A stretch of 64,000 bases of DNA from Conus ventricosus (lineage: Eukaryota; Mollusca; Gastropoda; Neogastropoda; Conidae), in the NCBI GenBank assembly GCA_018398815.1, contig CM031595.1, positions 140,208,804 through 140,272,803 on the forward strand. Reading direction: 5' to 3'. Position 1 is the stretch's first letter; every line of letters begins with the position of its first letter. Below the pieces are notes generated by a model, which saw only the letters and a program-made list of their open reading frames with translations, had not been told where the DNA came from and ran no database searches. The position numbers were made by a program, and so were the translations under genes. Positions 1-11,430 of this stretch are shown here, piece by piece.

Positions 1-1231
1 ACTCTGTTGATATAATTTTACCTTGATTTCCGTAAAGCTTTTGATACAGTTCCGCATGAGAGATTATTGAAAAAAATGGAAGCATACGGTATAGTAGGTA
101 AGTTGCAAAACTGGATTAATGATTTTTTGTCAAATAGAAAACAAAGAGTAAGAGTGGGTAACTGTATGTCGACAGAGAAAGATGTTATGAGTGGTATTCC
201 CCAAGGGAGCATTTTAGGACCTGTACTGTTTACTATTTTTATAAATGACCTTCCAGATGAGGTAAATAGTTTTTGTAAAATTTTTGCTGATGACACAAAA
301 ATATATGACAAATCAGATAACTATAATAGTCTGCAAGAAAATTTAAATTGCCTCCAAAACTGGTCAGACAAGTGGAATCTATATTTTAATGTTGAAAATG
401 TAAAGTTTTGCATGTTGGCAAAAACAATCCAGAACATGAATACAACATGAAAATAGATGGTGGAAATAGGCTGGTACAGAAATGTGAGGAAGAAAAGGAT
501 CTGGGTGTAATCTTTGATAAAGATTTACTTTTTGATACTCACATTCAAAAGTGTATAAATAAAGCAAACCAAATGATTGGATTAATAAAAAGAACTTTTA
601 TTTACCTAAATAAAGAAACGTTTTTAAAGTTATATAAAGCTGTGGTTAGACCGCATCTTGAATATGGCAATATAATCTGGTACCCACACTTGAAAAGACA
701 GTCAATAGCAATCGAAAGAGTACAGAGAAGAGCTACTAAAATCTTGCAAGAATGTACAAACATGTCTTATACAGATAGATTAAATTACTTAAATTTGCAC
801 TTTTTAAAAGGTAGACGTATTAGAGGGGATTTGATTGAAGTGTTCAAAATATTTCACCAGCAAACGGACATACAGTGGGACTATTTTTTTTAGGCTGTTA
901 AAACAGATAGAACAAGAAATTCGGAAGGCAAAATATTTGTTAAGCAGTTTCATACTAATATGGGGAGATTCAAGTTCAGTAACAGAGTTATTGCTAACTG
1001 GAACAGTTTGCCAACTGCACTTAAATTTGCTAAAAATACTAATGTTTTTAAGAATTTGCTGGATGAAGACTTGAAATTTAAAGTACAGTTTAGAAGCTTT
1101 GATGAATAAGAAGGAAAATTTATATTGCATGCATTTTCAACCCTGTCATAAAAGTATAACAACACGAGGGGACATTGAAAGGCTTAACGGCCTATGTATT
1201 GATTACGTCCCTACACTACTACTACTACTAG
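1..1231 (+). mobile_element. 5'-truncated non-LTR retrotransposon (LINE copy A), RT C-terminal half
   Basis: The window opens inside a reverse transcriptase. Fingers/palm motifs are readable: FRKAFDTVPHERLL near the start, GIPQGSILGPVLF (199-237) and the catalytic FADDTK (283-300). Past about 408 the frame changes and reads the usual thumb and C-terminal block (KLYKAVVRPHLEYGNIIWYP, 629-688; VQRRATKIL). A second shift lies in the T-run near 885-893, and the reading resumes to a stop at 1108-1110. The 3' tail ends in an (ACT)n microsatellite at 1215-1231. The frameshifts make it a dead copy. The family is CR1/Jockey-like; I do not assign the clade more precisely. A homologous copy lies inverted at 59467-60715. 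Confidence 0.9.
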
Positions 1232-1240
1232 TTGACATCT

Positions 1241-1690
1241 TCCTCACCCAATTTGTAAAAGAACGTTGGCAATAATGTGCTCAGTTTAAACTGATGATTT
1301 TTGTTTTTCAAACCTGAAGTAAAAGAAAAGCTTTCCTGTATCGCCAACTGCTAGAATGTGCAATGTTGAACTTGACTTCAATGTGCACCGTTTCTTTCTT
1401 AAAAGACCAAACTATGTTATTGAGAATGAAATAATCAAGTACACACACATTTGTTTACCACACCTGATATTGGGTCAATAGGATTTCATCTCCTATGTCA
1501 GCTGTGAACCAATAATACACAATTTTCTCATATTGTCCTTTGAATGGCATTGCTCTTACACGGCTCAGTGTGGATGCCTCCATAAAGAAATAAAAACAGA
1601 ATTGCCTTATTGCAGAGTCAGCACTAGCAGTCAACAGTGAACAGTCAGTATCATGTCGTCTAAACGCTACCTACAAAAGCTGGTATTTTG
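1241..1690. other. Non-coding stretch, nothing recognised
   Basis: AT-rich sequence between the LINE tail and the first dispersed repeat. I see no coding potential or repeat structure that I can name. Confidence 0.5.
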
Positions 1691-1697
1691 ACACAGC

Positions 1698-1938
1698 ATG
1701 GCTCTAAAGTCACTTGAGTGGTGGCTGTTCTGATCCAACATATACATGGCACCATGTACGAATAGTAATGACACTAATTGTGCAGTCGTCAAGCCTGCAT
1801 TAGTGAACAACTCTCTCCACAGGTTGCCACTACATTTATCTGAAAATAATCCCCTTGAGCTTGCCGAGACAGAAGATGATACATACTCGCGACAGGCACA
1901 GACTTTTTCAAAAAATGAAATCAGGGCATGAATGGCCA

Positions 1939-1972
<34 letters not shown>

Positions 1973-2095
1973 ATTAATTATCAATGGGAATGGCACCGTA
2001 GAGTTTCCCTTTGGTCTGATACAACAGGGATGTAGTATTCTACCCTCCCTTTTCATAATAAATCCCAGCATCAACAATGTCAGAGACATACACAA
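1698..2095 (+). repeat. Dispersed repeat family R1, copy 1 (diverged)
   Basis: This stretch shares ordered blocks with 6790-7245, 14617-14785 and the reverse complement of 20640-20985: a 'gtggctgttctgatccaaca' block, a block on ACAACTCTCTCCACAGGTTGCCAC, and a distal 'cataataaatcccagcatca' block. A (GT)n run at 1946-1971 interrupts it. No ORF is conserved between copies, so it looks like a non-coding interspersed repeat. Its class is unknown to me. Confidence 0.65.
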
Positions 2096-2459
2096 GCAGG
2101 TGAGAGGAAGCAGTGATCGTAAGTTTGAACAATGTATGTCATTCCTCCTACTTCCATCTCTTCCTCCATATCACTCACAGTCTTGTGTCAATCTACAGTG
2201 TGTTAAAGTCCTGGTACAAAGGCTACTCAGCAGCATTTTCCAGGTGTGAGGGACACAACAGAAGAGCCGATGAGTTCTGTCCATTTTCCAACCTGTGAAC
2301 AGAGTAAATCTGATCTTAGTCTACACATTTGTAACACTCTGGCCAAATAATGATGCTCCATAAACAGGAGAGATAACGAAACAGTATGAAGAGAATGAAG
2401 TGAAGAGTTGAAGCTAGAAGAAAAGTTCCTGGATGACCCAGTGATGGGGTTCTTGCCAT

Positions 2460-3290
2460 ACCTTAGTGATTGAACTCAGCTGGTCATTGTTGATCAGGTT
2501 CAATCTGCCCGAATCCCCATTATTTGTGGTTTGTCCCAAGGATCAGTGCTGGGACCCTTCTTGTTTGCCCTGAATATGCAGCCACTGTCAGATGCAATAT
2601 CAACTCAAAATGTAATTTTCACACATATGCAGGTGACACTGAGCTGTGTAACAACACTTCACTGGAAGATTTTTGTTCTGGAGAAACAGATATCCTGTCA
2701 TGCATTATGATGTTTAGCTCAGGATGAACAGTAACAAATTGATATTCAACCCTGACAAAACTACATAGATGGCTCATTGGCACTCGATTTTGAATCAAAC
2801 CTGTTGTATGCGAGTCTGCAGATATTGGTGGAAGCAATATTACATTCAAAACATCTGCAGTGTATCTCTGAATCAAACTAATTCAATGCAAGTGCACATT
2901 AGCAGTGACTGTCGCATATTTTTCCTTGAATTAGATCATTTTTGTGTCGTAACTCATTGTTGCACATTCATCACCACCTTCATAATATTCCAGTAAGATT
3001 ATTGCAACTCTCTTTTCATTGACCAATGAAAGTATAACAAATTAACCGTTTGAGAAGAATTCAAAATTACTGGGAGAAAGAAAAAACAACCACGGCTAAA
3101 AGAACTCTACTGGCTCCCAGTAACTCTTTAAGGAGCCAGTAAAAAATTGGGTTGCAGTTCTCATGTTCAACAATTTTAATGGATCACTTCCGCCATAATT
3201 GTTCTGTTCAGCACATATCATTACATGAGACTTCCAAGATGAGGATCATGGGAAAATAAAGTTTTTGTTTCCCTACCCCAAATAACCCCC
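2460..3290 (+). mobile_element. Old, heavily decayed LINE reverse-transcriptase relic
   Basis: Conceptual translation across several frames recovers the order of an RT palm and C-terminal domain: CGLSQGSVLGPFLFAL near 2530-2577, then FHTYAGDTELCNN near 2622-2655 (a relic of the YADD box with the second position changed), then DYCNSLF near 2998, KELYWLPVT near 3100 and NNFNGSLPP near 3170-3195. The catalytic box is mutated and stops are frequent. The wording is closer to L2/CR1-type elements than to copy A, so it is a separate and older family. Confidence 0.75.
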
Positions 3291-3299
3291 ATCTAGTCT

Positions 3300-5950
3300 G
3301 AGTAATATCTCATCTCTGCCCAATTTTTGAATAGCCTTGGTACGTTTCATCAAGCTTTTGCTTAATCAATGCTGTACACTGTGTGTTATGTGTGGAAGGT
3401 GATGGAGCTCAAAGGGAGAGGGGATCTGTACATTGCCATATGGTCAGGGGCAGGGGATCTGTTTTCTTCCACGAATGTGCATTTAGTTGTTAATGAAAGA
3501 TATTGAGAATTATAAACACCACTCATTAGCGTTGCAATCATTTTTGTAAAAATGGGGGCATAATGAAAAAGGTGTCAATTTGTAATCAGTGTGGCACATG
3601 ACTCAGTTTATTTTGAACTTGTTTTCTATTTGGATTAGTTTTCAGAGCGACTCCGAATATGACAGGCAAGGAATATTTGGCTCCATTGAAAGAACACCAC
3701 CTACATTTGAGGGTTCTGTTACTGTTCTAACATACATGAAACTTGGTGTAGAATGTTTGCTAGCTTATCAAATGGCAATAGTGGCTAATTTATATTTGCT
3801 CCATTCATACTTGGAATTCTTGGTCGCATCCCTCAGCAAAATCCCCTGGCCACAAATCTTGAAAAAGGTCTGTTAAAACTGGGATTGTGTGGTCTGCTAG
3901 TTTGTGACTTTGCTGCAATAATAGGAACATACTGACAGAGGTGTCCAGTTTAGTTTGTGAAACCTGGAGACCAACTTTGATAAGTGAGATGGAGTATATA
4001 AAAGAAGCAAGTGCTTCCCTTTGCAAAAGATTGTCTCGATATTTATGGGACAGACTATTTTTGTATAATTGGCTTTGGCAATTATACATAATTGCACACT
4101 TCATGAGATATTCAGTCTTGAGTTCTCATACTCTTTTTCCATCGGACATCCCCTTCACACATGCACACAAATATGCACTGCAACACATGAAAATTGATTA
4201 CCAAATGTATTTACAGCATCACCTCGGAATTTTGAATAGAAATGAAATAAATATATTCTCATAGCAGTTCAGTCAGTCTGCAAAATAAATTGTAATAATA
4301 CAAATGCACAAAATGAAAGTCATCATTTTTGGGTCAGATGAAAAAATCTGTCAAGTATCACTATCACTGAAAGCAAAATCAAAACAGGAATGTAATAGGA
4401 TCAAACAGTTTCTTTTCATTTATCAATGCAATGGGCTGCAGTTCACTTGACACAATTATAACATTAAGAGGAAAGAAAAACAATATGGTATACATAACCC
4501 ATAGTAATGCATGCACTTGCATCCCTCTTGTCATTTCAATACGATTCCTCCATCACAAGAAAAAAATTTGCTTCTATTTATTTTTAAGCAACTACAGTCA
4601 GTAACTTCTCTTTCAAACTGGCTCCAGATCTTTGCAAGAAAAGACAAGACACACCAATGACCCTCTCGGCAGATAATATTACTTGCTCTTTTTTGTTATA
4701 ACCCAGCCTTACAAAACTTTTCTAAAAGCAGGTAATGAGACTTTCAGTGCAAACCGAGCAGACAATTTTGAATTAAACTACAAATACATCATTTCGCAAT
4801 CTCTCATGCCATGTATCATTCTGACTGTTGTCTATTTACCGAACCACTTTTTAGCTGTACATGGTAATAATTACATGTAAACAATATCAAGGAGGTATAC
4901 GTAACCCATACTTCTTGAAAACGAAAATGAACAGACTGTTCACTTCACTTGGTGCCTACTGGAATGCTGAAAGTCAAAAACTGAAATGGGGAAACATGAA
5001 GTGATGCCAATGTCTAGGCCTATGTATGCTCTTGGCAGGCACTGAAGCATGTTAGTGAACATATATATATCATCATCAGTTTAGAAGATTACAATATTGA
5101 AGAAAATTTATTTTAAAAAAAAACAGAACCAAGCGTGTTGCTCCAGCAGTTAGTGCAGATTTCTTGCTTAACAAGAGGTTTCCTTTTCATCACTTAAGAA
5201 CAAAAACAAGGCAACATTTAGAAAGACTGAATAAGTACGTTTCAATGTAATTAAGATGTGAAGCCTACCTGAACTACAAAGGGCCCTCTTTAGGCTGTCA
5301 CTACACAAATAACAAAATTCTGGGCTTTGTCCAAATCTCTGAAGGAAAACACATATGATATAGCCCTGTCTTCGACTGATGATGTAAGGGACTGGGAGAA
5401 AATTTGATAATAATACATGGGAATAAAGGAATTTTTACTGCATGATAATGGCAATCTTCTTCACAGAAAAAATGCTGCAACACATTCATTCAAACAAGTT
5501 GAAGTTTCTCTTCATTTAGCATAGTTTCTGACTTTCTTTGAATGCAGACCCAACTGTACATGCGCCCCGCAAACAAAAAGACACAATGAAAAAAAAGTTA
5601 GTAGAGACATTGAATCTAAACACACATGCATGAAAAGCAAGGATAATCCCACAATTGAAGAAACAATCCTGAGATGAAAAAAGCATAAAACTGCAGTGTT
5701 ACAATAAAACAGAAACAAAAGCCAAGACAGAAATAAGTAAAAAGAATCACAGCGAGATTACTACAAAAATTTTAAAAAAGCATGTTTGTTGAACAAAAGA
5801 TGAGGTTTTTTGTTGTTTTTTTTCTCAAGCATTCAAATTTAACACAAAGAATGTGTGGGAGTGAAACTAAAGATTTCTTCCTTTGCCGTCTCATCTTCTG
5901 TGCCACTTCAGTGTCACTGCATACACACCACTCATTCTGGCCCCTCTGTC
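3300..5950. other. Intergenic or intronic sequence without recognised genes
   Basis: AT-rich sequence with only short chance reading frames. I see no splice-flanked exon with recognisable protein content, no RNA gene and no array. Confidence 0.5.
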
Positions 5951-5954
5951 CCCA

Positions 5955-6806
5955 GCTACAGCCTGGCTTGCCTGCTACAGCCCCCGCACAGGCAATCCAA
6001 GGGAGCCTTCAACAGCCTGTCTTGCCTGCTACAACCCCCGCACAGGCAATCCAAGGGAGCCTTCAACAGCTGGCTTGCCTGCTACAGCTCCCCCGCAGGC
6101 AATCCAAGGGAGCCTTCAACAGCCTGGCTTGCCTGCTACAGCCCCCGCACAGGCAATCCAAGGGAGCCTTCAACAGCTACAGCCTGGCTTGCCTGCTACA
6201 GCCCCCACACAGGCAATCCAAGGGAGCCTTCAACAGCTACAGCCTGGCTTGCCTGCTACAGCCCCCGCACAGGCAATCCAAGGGAGCCTTCAACAACTAC
6301 AGCCTGGCTTGCCTGCTACAGCCCCCGCACAGGCAATCCCAAAGGGAGCCTTCAACAGCTACAGCCTGGCTTGCCTGCTACAGCCCCCGCACAGGCAATC
6401 CAAGGGAGCCTTCAACAGCTACAGCCTGGCTTGCCTGCTACAGCCCCCGCACAGGCAATCCAAGGGAGCCTTCAACAGCTACAGCCTGGCTTGCCTGCTA
6501 CAGCTCCCGCACAGGCAATCCAAGGGAGCCTTCAACAGCTACAGCCTGGCTTGCCTGCTACAGCTCCCGCACAGGCAATCCAAGGGAGCCTTCAACAGCC
6601 TGGCTTGCCTGCTACAGCCCCCGCACAGGCAATCCAAGGGAGCCTTCAACAGCTACAGCCTGGCTTGCCTGCTACAGCTCCCGCACAGGCAATCCAAGGG
6701 AGCCTTCAACAGCCTGGCTTGCCTGCTACAGCCCCCGCACAGGCAATCCAAGGGAGCCTTCAACAGCCTGGCTTGCCTGCTACAGCCCCCACACAGGCAA
6801 TCCAAA
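5955..6806 (+). repeat. 54/60-bp minisatellite, about 15 units, open in all three forward frames
   Basis: Units begin with GCCTGGCTTGCCTGCTACAG at about 5961, 6015, 6069, 6122, 6182, 6242, 6302, 6364, 6424, 6484, 6544, 6598, 6658, 6712 and 6766. Most are 60 bp; others are 54 bp and lack a CTACAG hexamer. One unit carries a 2-bp insertion. Because units are mostly multiples of three and contain no stop, all three plus frames stay open for more than 300 codons. The last unit runs straight into dispersed repeat R1, and the unit sequence resembles the upstream end of R1 copy 3 (14625-14665). The array is best read as expansion of part of an R1 copy, not as a gene. Confidence 0.92.
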
Positions 6807-7245
6807 GGAGCAGTCAATGTCAAGTCATCATGAGGAAACCCACCACAGGTGACACTGCACAGCTGCCCAGTCACTTCGGTTGTGTTCAGTGGCACCTGCT
6901 CTAATCCAACATAAGCAGGACACCACCTACTAAGCCCCCTTCTGATGACAATAACTGCTTAGTTGAAAAGCCAGCATGAGCTCTCTCTCTCTCCAGAAGG
7001 TGCCACTAGGTCTGTCCAACAGCAGTCCCCATGAATTTGCCAATGCCGGTGATCCCAACTGAGACTGCCATGAGAGCAGAACATGAGGCCACAGAATTTG
7101 AGACTTTTTTCATGCTGATCATTGAGGATGAGGATATGACAAAGATGTGTTGTGGATTTTCATTCTGAGACTATATGATTGGGCTGTACTCTATACTTAC
7201 TTTCATAATATATCTCACCATCAACCAGTGATAGTCATGAAATTT
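6790..7245 (+). repeat. Dispersed repeat family R1, copy 2 (longest)
   Basis: It begins at the end of the minisatellite ('caatccaaaggagcagtcaa') and shares 'gtcatcatgagg', 'ctaatccaacataagcagga', 'gccagcatgag' and 'cagaacatgaggccacagaa' blocks with the other copies. The distal block 'cataatatatctcaccatca' matches copy 1. Confidence 0.75.
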
Positions 7246-7319
7246 GAGCAACACTTTCAGAGATGCATCTATTAATTACGTGGATGAAACTCCACTGTGT
7301 GGTCTCCATCGTCCAAGCT

Positions 7320-7465
7320 GAGCCCACAGCAAACTGAAATCCAGGCAGACGCCAGCCGGGCAGAAAAATCCTAAAAGTAAATGGCTCTGATGGGAATTGA
7401 ACCCACAATCTCCCAGCCGGAAGTCCATGATGCGAAGCATTTTGCCATGGCTGCTGTTGAGAGAA
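7320..7465 (-). mobile_element. tRNA-derived SINE fragment
   Basis: Read on the minus strand, the segment has a tRNA-like head with a good Pol III B box (GGGTTCAATTCCC, 7392-7404) and an approximate A box near 7440-7450. It is followed by a non-tRNA body reaching about 7325. It does not fold as a complete tRNA in the sequence, so a SINE is more likely than a tRNA gene. Confidence 0.6.
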
Positions 7466-7469
7466 ACTA

Positions 7470-10220
7470 AAAATATTTCCGCCCTACAAATTCCCCTAAA
7501 GACTTTAAAAAATACATTACATATGACATCTAAACAAATCCCCTGAACAAAATGTCAATAGCACAAAAAATCTTTGTGCAGGCAGTGGCTGGTGGGAGCA
7601 TCTAAAAGAAAACCATTATACAAAATACAGTATTTACACTTCTTTAACAGTTGTTTAGTCATTGCAGCACAACCAACCTCACAGTGCCTTTTTAGGCCTT
7701 TCAAACTCATACAAGGAAAAAGGTAACGTCCTGCACAGGTCACATCAAGACAAAAAAAAAATTACATCCTACAAAACAAATGACAACAAAAGCAATTCAT
7801 GACAAGGTAGCTAAACATTCTTGACAGCCTTACGATGGATAAAAGTAAGCCATGCATGCTGAGAATGCTAGTCTTTCCATTTGACTACTCACTCCAAGAT
7901 TTAAAGGAAAAAAAACATGACAAGGTAAAAAAACAAAAGATGAATTTGCCTACATTAAACTTGCATGTACTGAATACATGCAACAGCAGACTGAAAGGCA
8001 CAGGATGGCTGAAAAAGGAGAAGGGCATGAACTCTTGCAGATGACTTTGCAAGTTCTTCCCTCTTCACTATTTCTTCAGCACTTTAAAGCGCTGTCACCC
8101 ACTCACCTCTCTCTCCACCCCTCATTTCATCTAATGACTTCGCAAGTTCTTCCCTCTTCACTATTTCTTCAGCACTTTAAAGCGCTATCACCCACTCACC
8201 TCTCTCTCCACCCCTCATTTCATCTAATTGCCACTTGCCCCTCCCCTCTTCACTACAGCACTCTGAAATGTCCTGACATTGATTACTGATGCTCTCTCTG
8301 CCAGTGACGGAATGACTACATGTGCACCTCTCACAGTGGAATGTTCATCTCAGTCATCTATTTCTGTCTGACAATGTGGACTCAGTTTCTACAAATTGAA
8401 ACGTGCATCATCAACATGATGTTATATTTTTATGTGACGTGCATTAGTTTATATGTGTATATGTGGTCTAGCTTAGTTCTATATCTAGTAATACATTAAT
8501 TTTTATCTCCGCCTCTGTTAGAAATGGCGTTAAATGGTCTGATCTTGACACAATTTCTCTGAACATTTGTACAGACTTTCTTTTTTCATATAATTCAAAA
8601 TGTCTTTCATCAGTGTCTTAAACAATAATTGTAAATAATTAATGTTTGTAAGAAAATCACAATTTTGTAACATTGAAACTGTTACAATTAAATGACATCT
8701 TCACACTTGCACTAACTGGAAAGGATTTAACAATACTTCTGATTTTTACAATTTTAAATACACTCATGCTTACCAAATAAAAGTTTATCACAAACACAAA
8801 TGCAAATGCACACATGGAAAGACAAATGAGAAGGTATGAACACAGACTCACTTGTTACACATGAGTCAAAAATTGCTGAAAAACATTTATATGTAACAAA
8901 AAACGCACATAAACATATCATATGGGCAAACAGACGCTGCAGAAAGGACAGTGTGTACAATTTTCACAATCTACTTACCAGATTACAAAAAAAAGAAAAA
9001 AAGAAAACTGGCATGTCATGAGTAATTACCAAAATGGGTCCAGAAGAATTTCCAGAACAAAGACAGGAGAACGGTCACAAAAGCAGGAAAACAGTAGATG
9101 ACACAGTATTCACAGTATTCATGGATGCCACAAAAACTCAACACTAAAACATGACTAAGCTATGCTAGGTCAATCAAAATACATACATTTGGCCCAAATC
9201 ACTGTTTCTGACACACCTGTTATCAGAGTAACATGCCCTCTTCTGGAATGTTGAAAAAATACAAAAGAAAAAGGAAAGAAAATACAACAAATGCAGAATA
9301 AATCTGGGACTTGAACAAATCAAACAAAATTAACAACAACAGTTACAAAATATCAATTCAAAAAGATTTTTAAATAAAAAATTAATGGGATCAGAAAACC
9401 ATGTGTGAGTCACCTGTGACGAATATAAGTATATTAAGTTGTCAGATCACAGATTTGAACAACAACAACAAACCAAAAATCAAAGGAAATGAAAATTTAG
9501 AATGACTGAACAGAAGCATTTATTAGCACAATATTCATCTATTTTTTAATCACATCTTGCACTCTGAAAAGAAATTGTCAAATTTGATATTTCACCTGTC
9601 TCTTCCTCAATTCAATGAATGCTGTCATAAGCTGAAAATTTGCTACCAAAAGAAACCAACAACAAAAATGATGAATTTCAAAGAAATGGTAAATGAAGTT
9701 TGAGCAATTGCATTTGTTGTCATTATGAAATCAGGTCTCATCTCAAAAAGTGTCAACAACAAAATCATAAATGTTTAAATCCAAAACTAGAATCACTCTT
9801 TACTGTTGCACAAATTCTATTTCACACCAAGATTACAAACTAGCAAACTGTTTTAAATCAACCTCATGTTCTTCACATTACAAAGAAGACAAGCATGCCA
9901 ATGAGAAATGAAGAGGATGAAGTGAGACAGGCAGAGCCATAAGATCCCAACAAATATTGCACAAGTAAAACAAGGAAGGAAAAAATCTGGTAAAATACAT
10001 TACGCAATTCACAAACATGATCTGCAAGTGCAGCCGCATCACCAACCCTATCTATGAAATGATCAACTGCAATTCACATAACACAAGCTTGCCATTAAGT
10101 ATTGCACTTCTGCCCTAGCCATTTTAATCTGTGTGCAACTACGATCTTCCCAAAAAAAAAATTCCTTTGTGCAAGTGTTTCTTTATTTTATTTTGTTTTT
10201 GTTTTTTTTACTTTCAAAAG
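7470..10220. other. A-rich non-coding sequence with one local duplication
   Basis: There are no recognisable genes. The stretch 8700-10100 is strikingly A-rich with many short A runs. The only clear structure is the 93-bp tandem duplication listed separately. Confidence 0.5.
8041..8226. repeat. 93-bp perfect-period tandem duplication (2 copies)
   Basis: Copies at 8041-8133 and 8134-8226 differ at only two positions that I can see (TTTGC/TTCGC and GCTGTC/GCTATC). This indicates a recent duplication. Confidence 0.9.
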
Positions 10221-10224
10221 TGTA

Positions 10225-11430
10225 TCATTATCAATGAAAGTGTAGACCATCACCTAAACCACAGATCATGCCAAGTCAGTTTTTTTTTGCTTTCTCACTG
10301 TCAGTGGAAGACTAGACCGTCACCCAAATCACATCTAGTCAGCTGTATAATATTTCCATTGTCAATGAAAGACTAGACTGACACCCATCTACAGATTGGC
10401 GCCAAGACAGAGCTGAGGTGTTACCTTTTTGTTGTCAATGAAAGACTAGACTGACACCCACCTACAGATGACCAAGACTGACACCAACCTACAGTCTTTC
10501 ATTGACCTACAGATGACCGACACCCAACTACAGATGACAAGACAGAGGTGTTACCTTTCCATTGTCGATGAAGGACTAGACTGACACACAACTATAGATG
10601 ACACCAAGACAGAGGTGTTACCTTTCCATTGTCGATGAAGGACTAGACCGACACACAACTATAGATGACACCAAGACAGAGGCGTTACCTTTCCATTGTC
10701 AATGAAAGACCTGACTATCACCCTAACTATAGATGATGCTAGGTTTGAGGTGTTTTTTTTGTCCACTCTCAATGAGAGACTTGACCATCACCCAATCATA
10801 AATCAATAATGTTACCCGTGCATTGTCAATGACAAAATTGACTATCATCTGGTTATTGGTGATGTTTGGGGGGCCGGATAGCTCAGTTGGTAGAGCGCCG
10901 GACTCGTGATCCTGGGGTTGCGGGTTCGAATTTCGGTATAGGGGGATTTTTCCCTCGGAGTTAACATTGGTTCTGACTCCATTCCCCACACAGTCCTTCG
11001 AATGAGACTATAAACCGAGGTTCCGTGTGTGAACGCACGCACAACATCTTGCACACACGTAAAATCCCATCACCAACTTTCGGAAGAGAAGGCCAGTTTG
11101 GCCGTTGGTATGGATGACACGTGACACATAGCATGCACCTTCCCCGAAGATGGAGTATGGCTGCCTTAATGGCGGGATAAAAAAGGGTCATACACACAAA
11201 ACTCCACTGCCTGGCTATACAGGGAGTGTCCGCAGGAGTATCAGCCTGCGTACGCAGAAAGAAAGAAAGAAATTGGTGATGTTTAATGGGGTCACCTTCC
11301 ACTGTCAATGATGGACTAGACTATCACCCAATCATAAATATTACTAAGCCTTTGGTATTACCTCTCCACTGTCAATGAGAAACTTGACCGTCACTCAGAC
11401 CATGATGCCAAGTCAGTGGAGTTACCTTTC
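10225..11430. repeat. Degenerate ~70-bp minisatellite, interrupted by a SINE
   Basis: About a dozen diverged units follow the pattern CATTGTCAATGAAAGACTAG, then 'ACACCCAACTAYAGATGA', then 'CAAGACAGAGGTGTTACCTT'. Best-conserved units lie at 10350-10720. Older units lie at both edges (10225-10300 and 11295-11430). The array is split at 10868-11272 by a SINE insertion with a target-site duplication. Confidence 0.85.
10868..11272 (+). mobile_element. Full-length tRNA-derived SINE with target-site duplication
   Basis: The head is tRNA-like, with A box TAGCTCAGTTGG (10879-10890) and B box GGTTCGAATTT (10923-10933). The body is about 330 bp and the tail is (GAAA)n at 11257-11272. It is flanked by the perfect 12-bp duplication TTGGTGATGTTT at 10856-10867 and 11273-11284. 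Its 3' end (GTGTCCGCAGGAGTATCAGC and following) recurs at 24106-24226 on the minus strand and in both arms of the palindrome at 61570-61930. Confidence 0.93.

Noticed and set aside
5782..6904. Three overlapping 316-356-codon forward frames that look like a Pro/Gln/Ala-rich repeat protein
   Set aside because: All three frames are open at once because the minisatellite unit lacks stops and is mostly a multiple of three long. The array merges into a non-coding dispersed repeat.
10868..10940. tRNA gene
   Set aside because: The A and B boxes are good, but the sequence continues into a SINE body with a (GAAA)n tail and a target-site duplication, and the acceptor stem does not close.
10225..11430. 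CRISPR-like array
   Set aside because: Eukaryotic context, units diverge continuously with no unique equal-length spacers, and no cas genes; it is a minisatellite.
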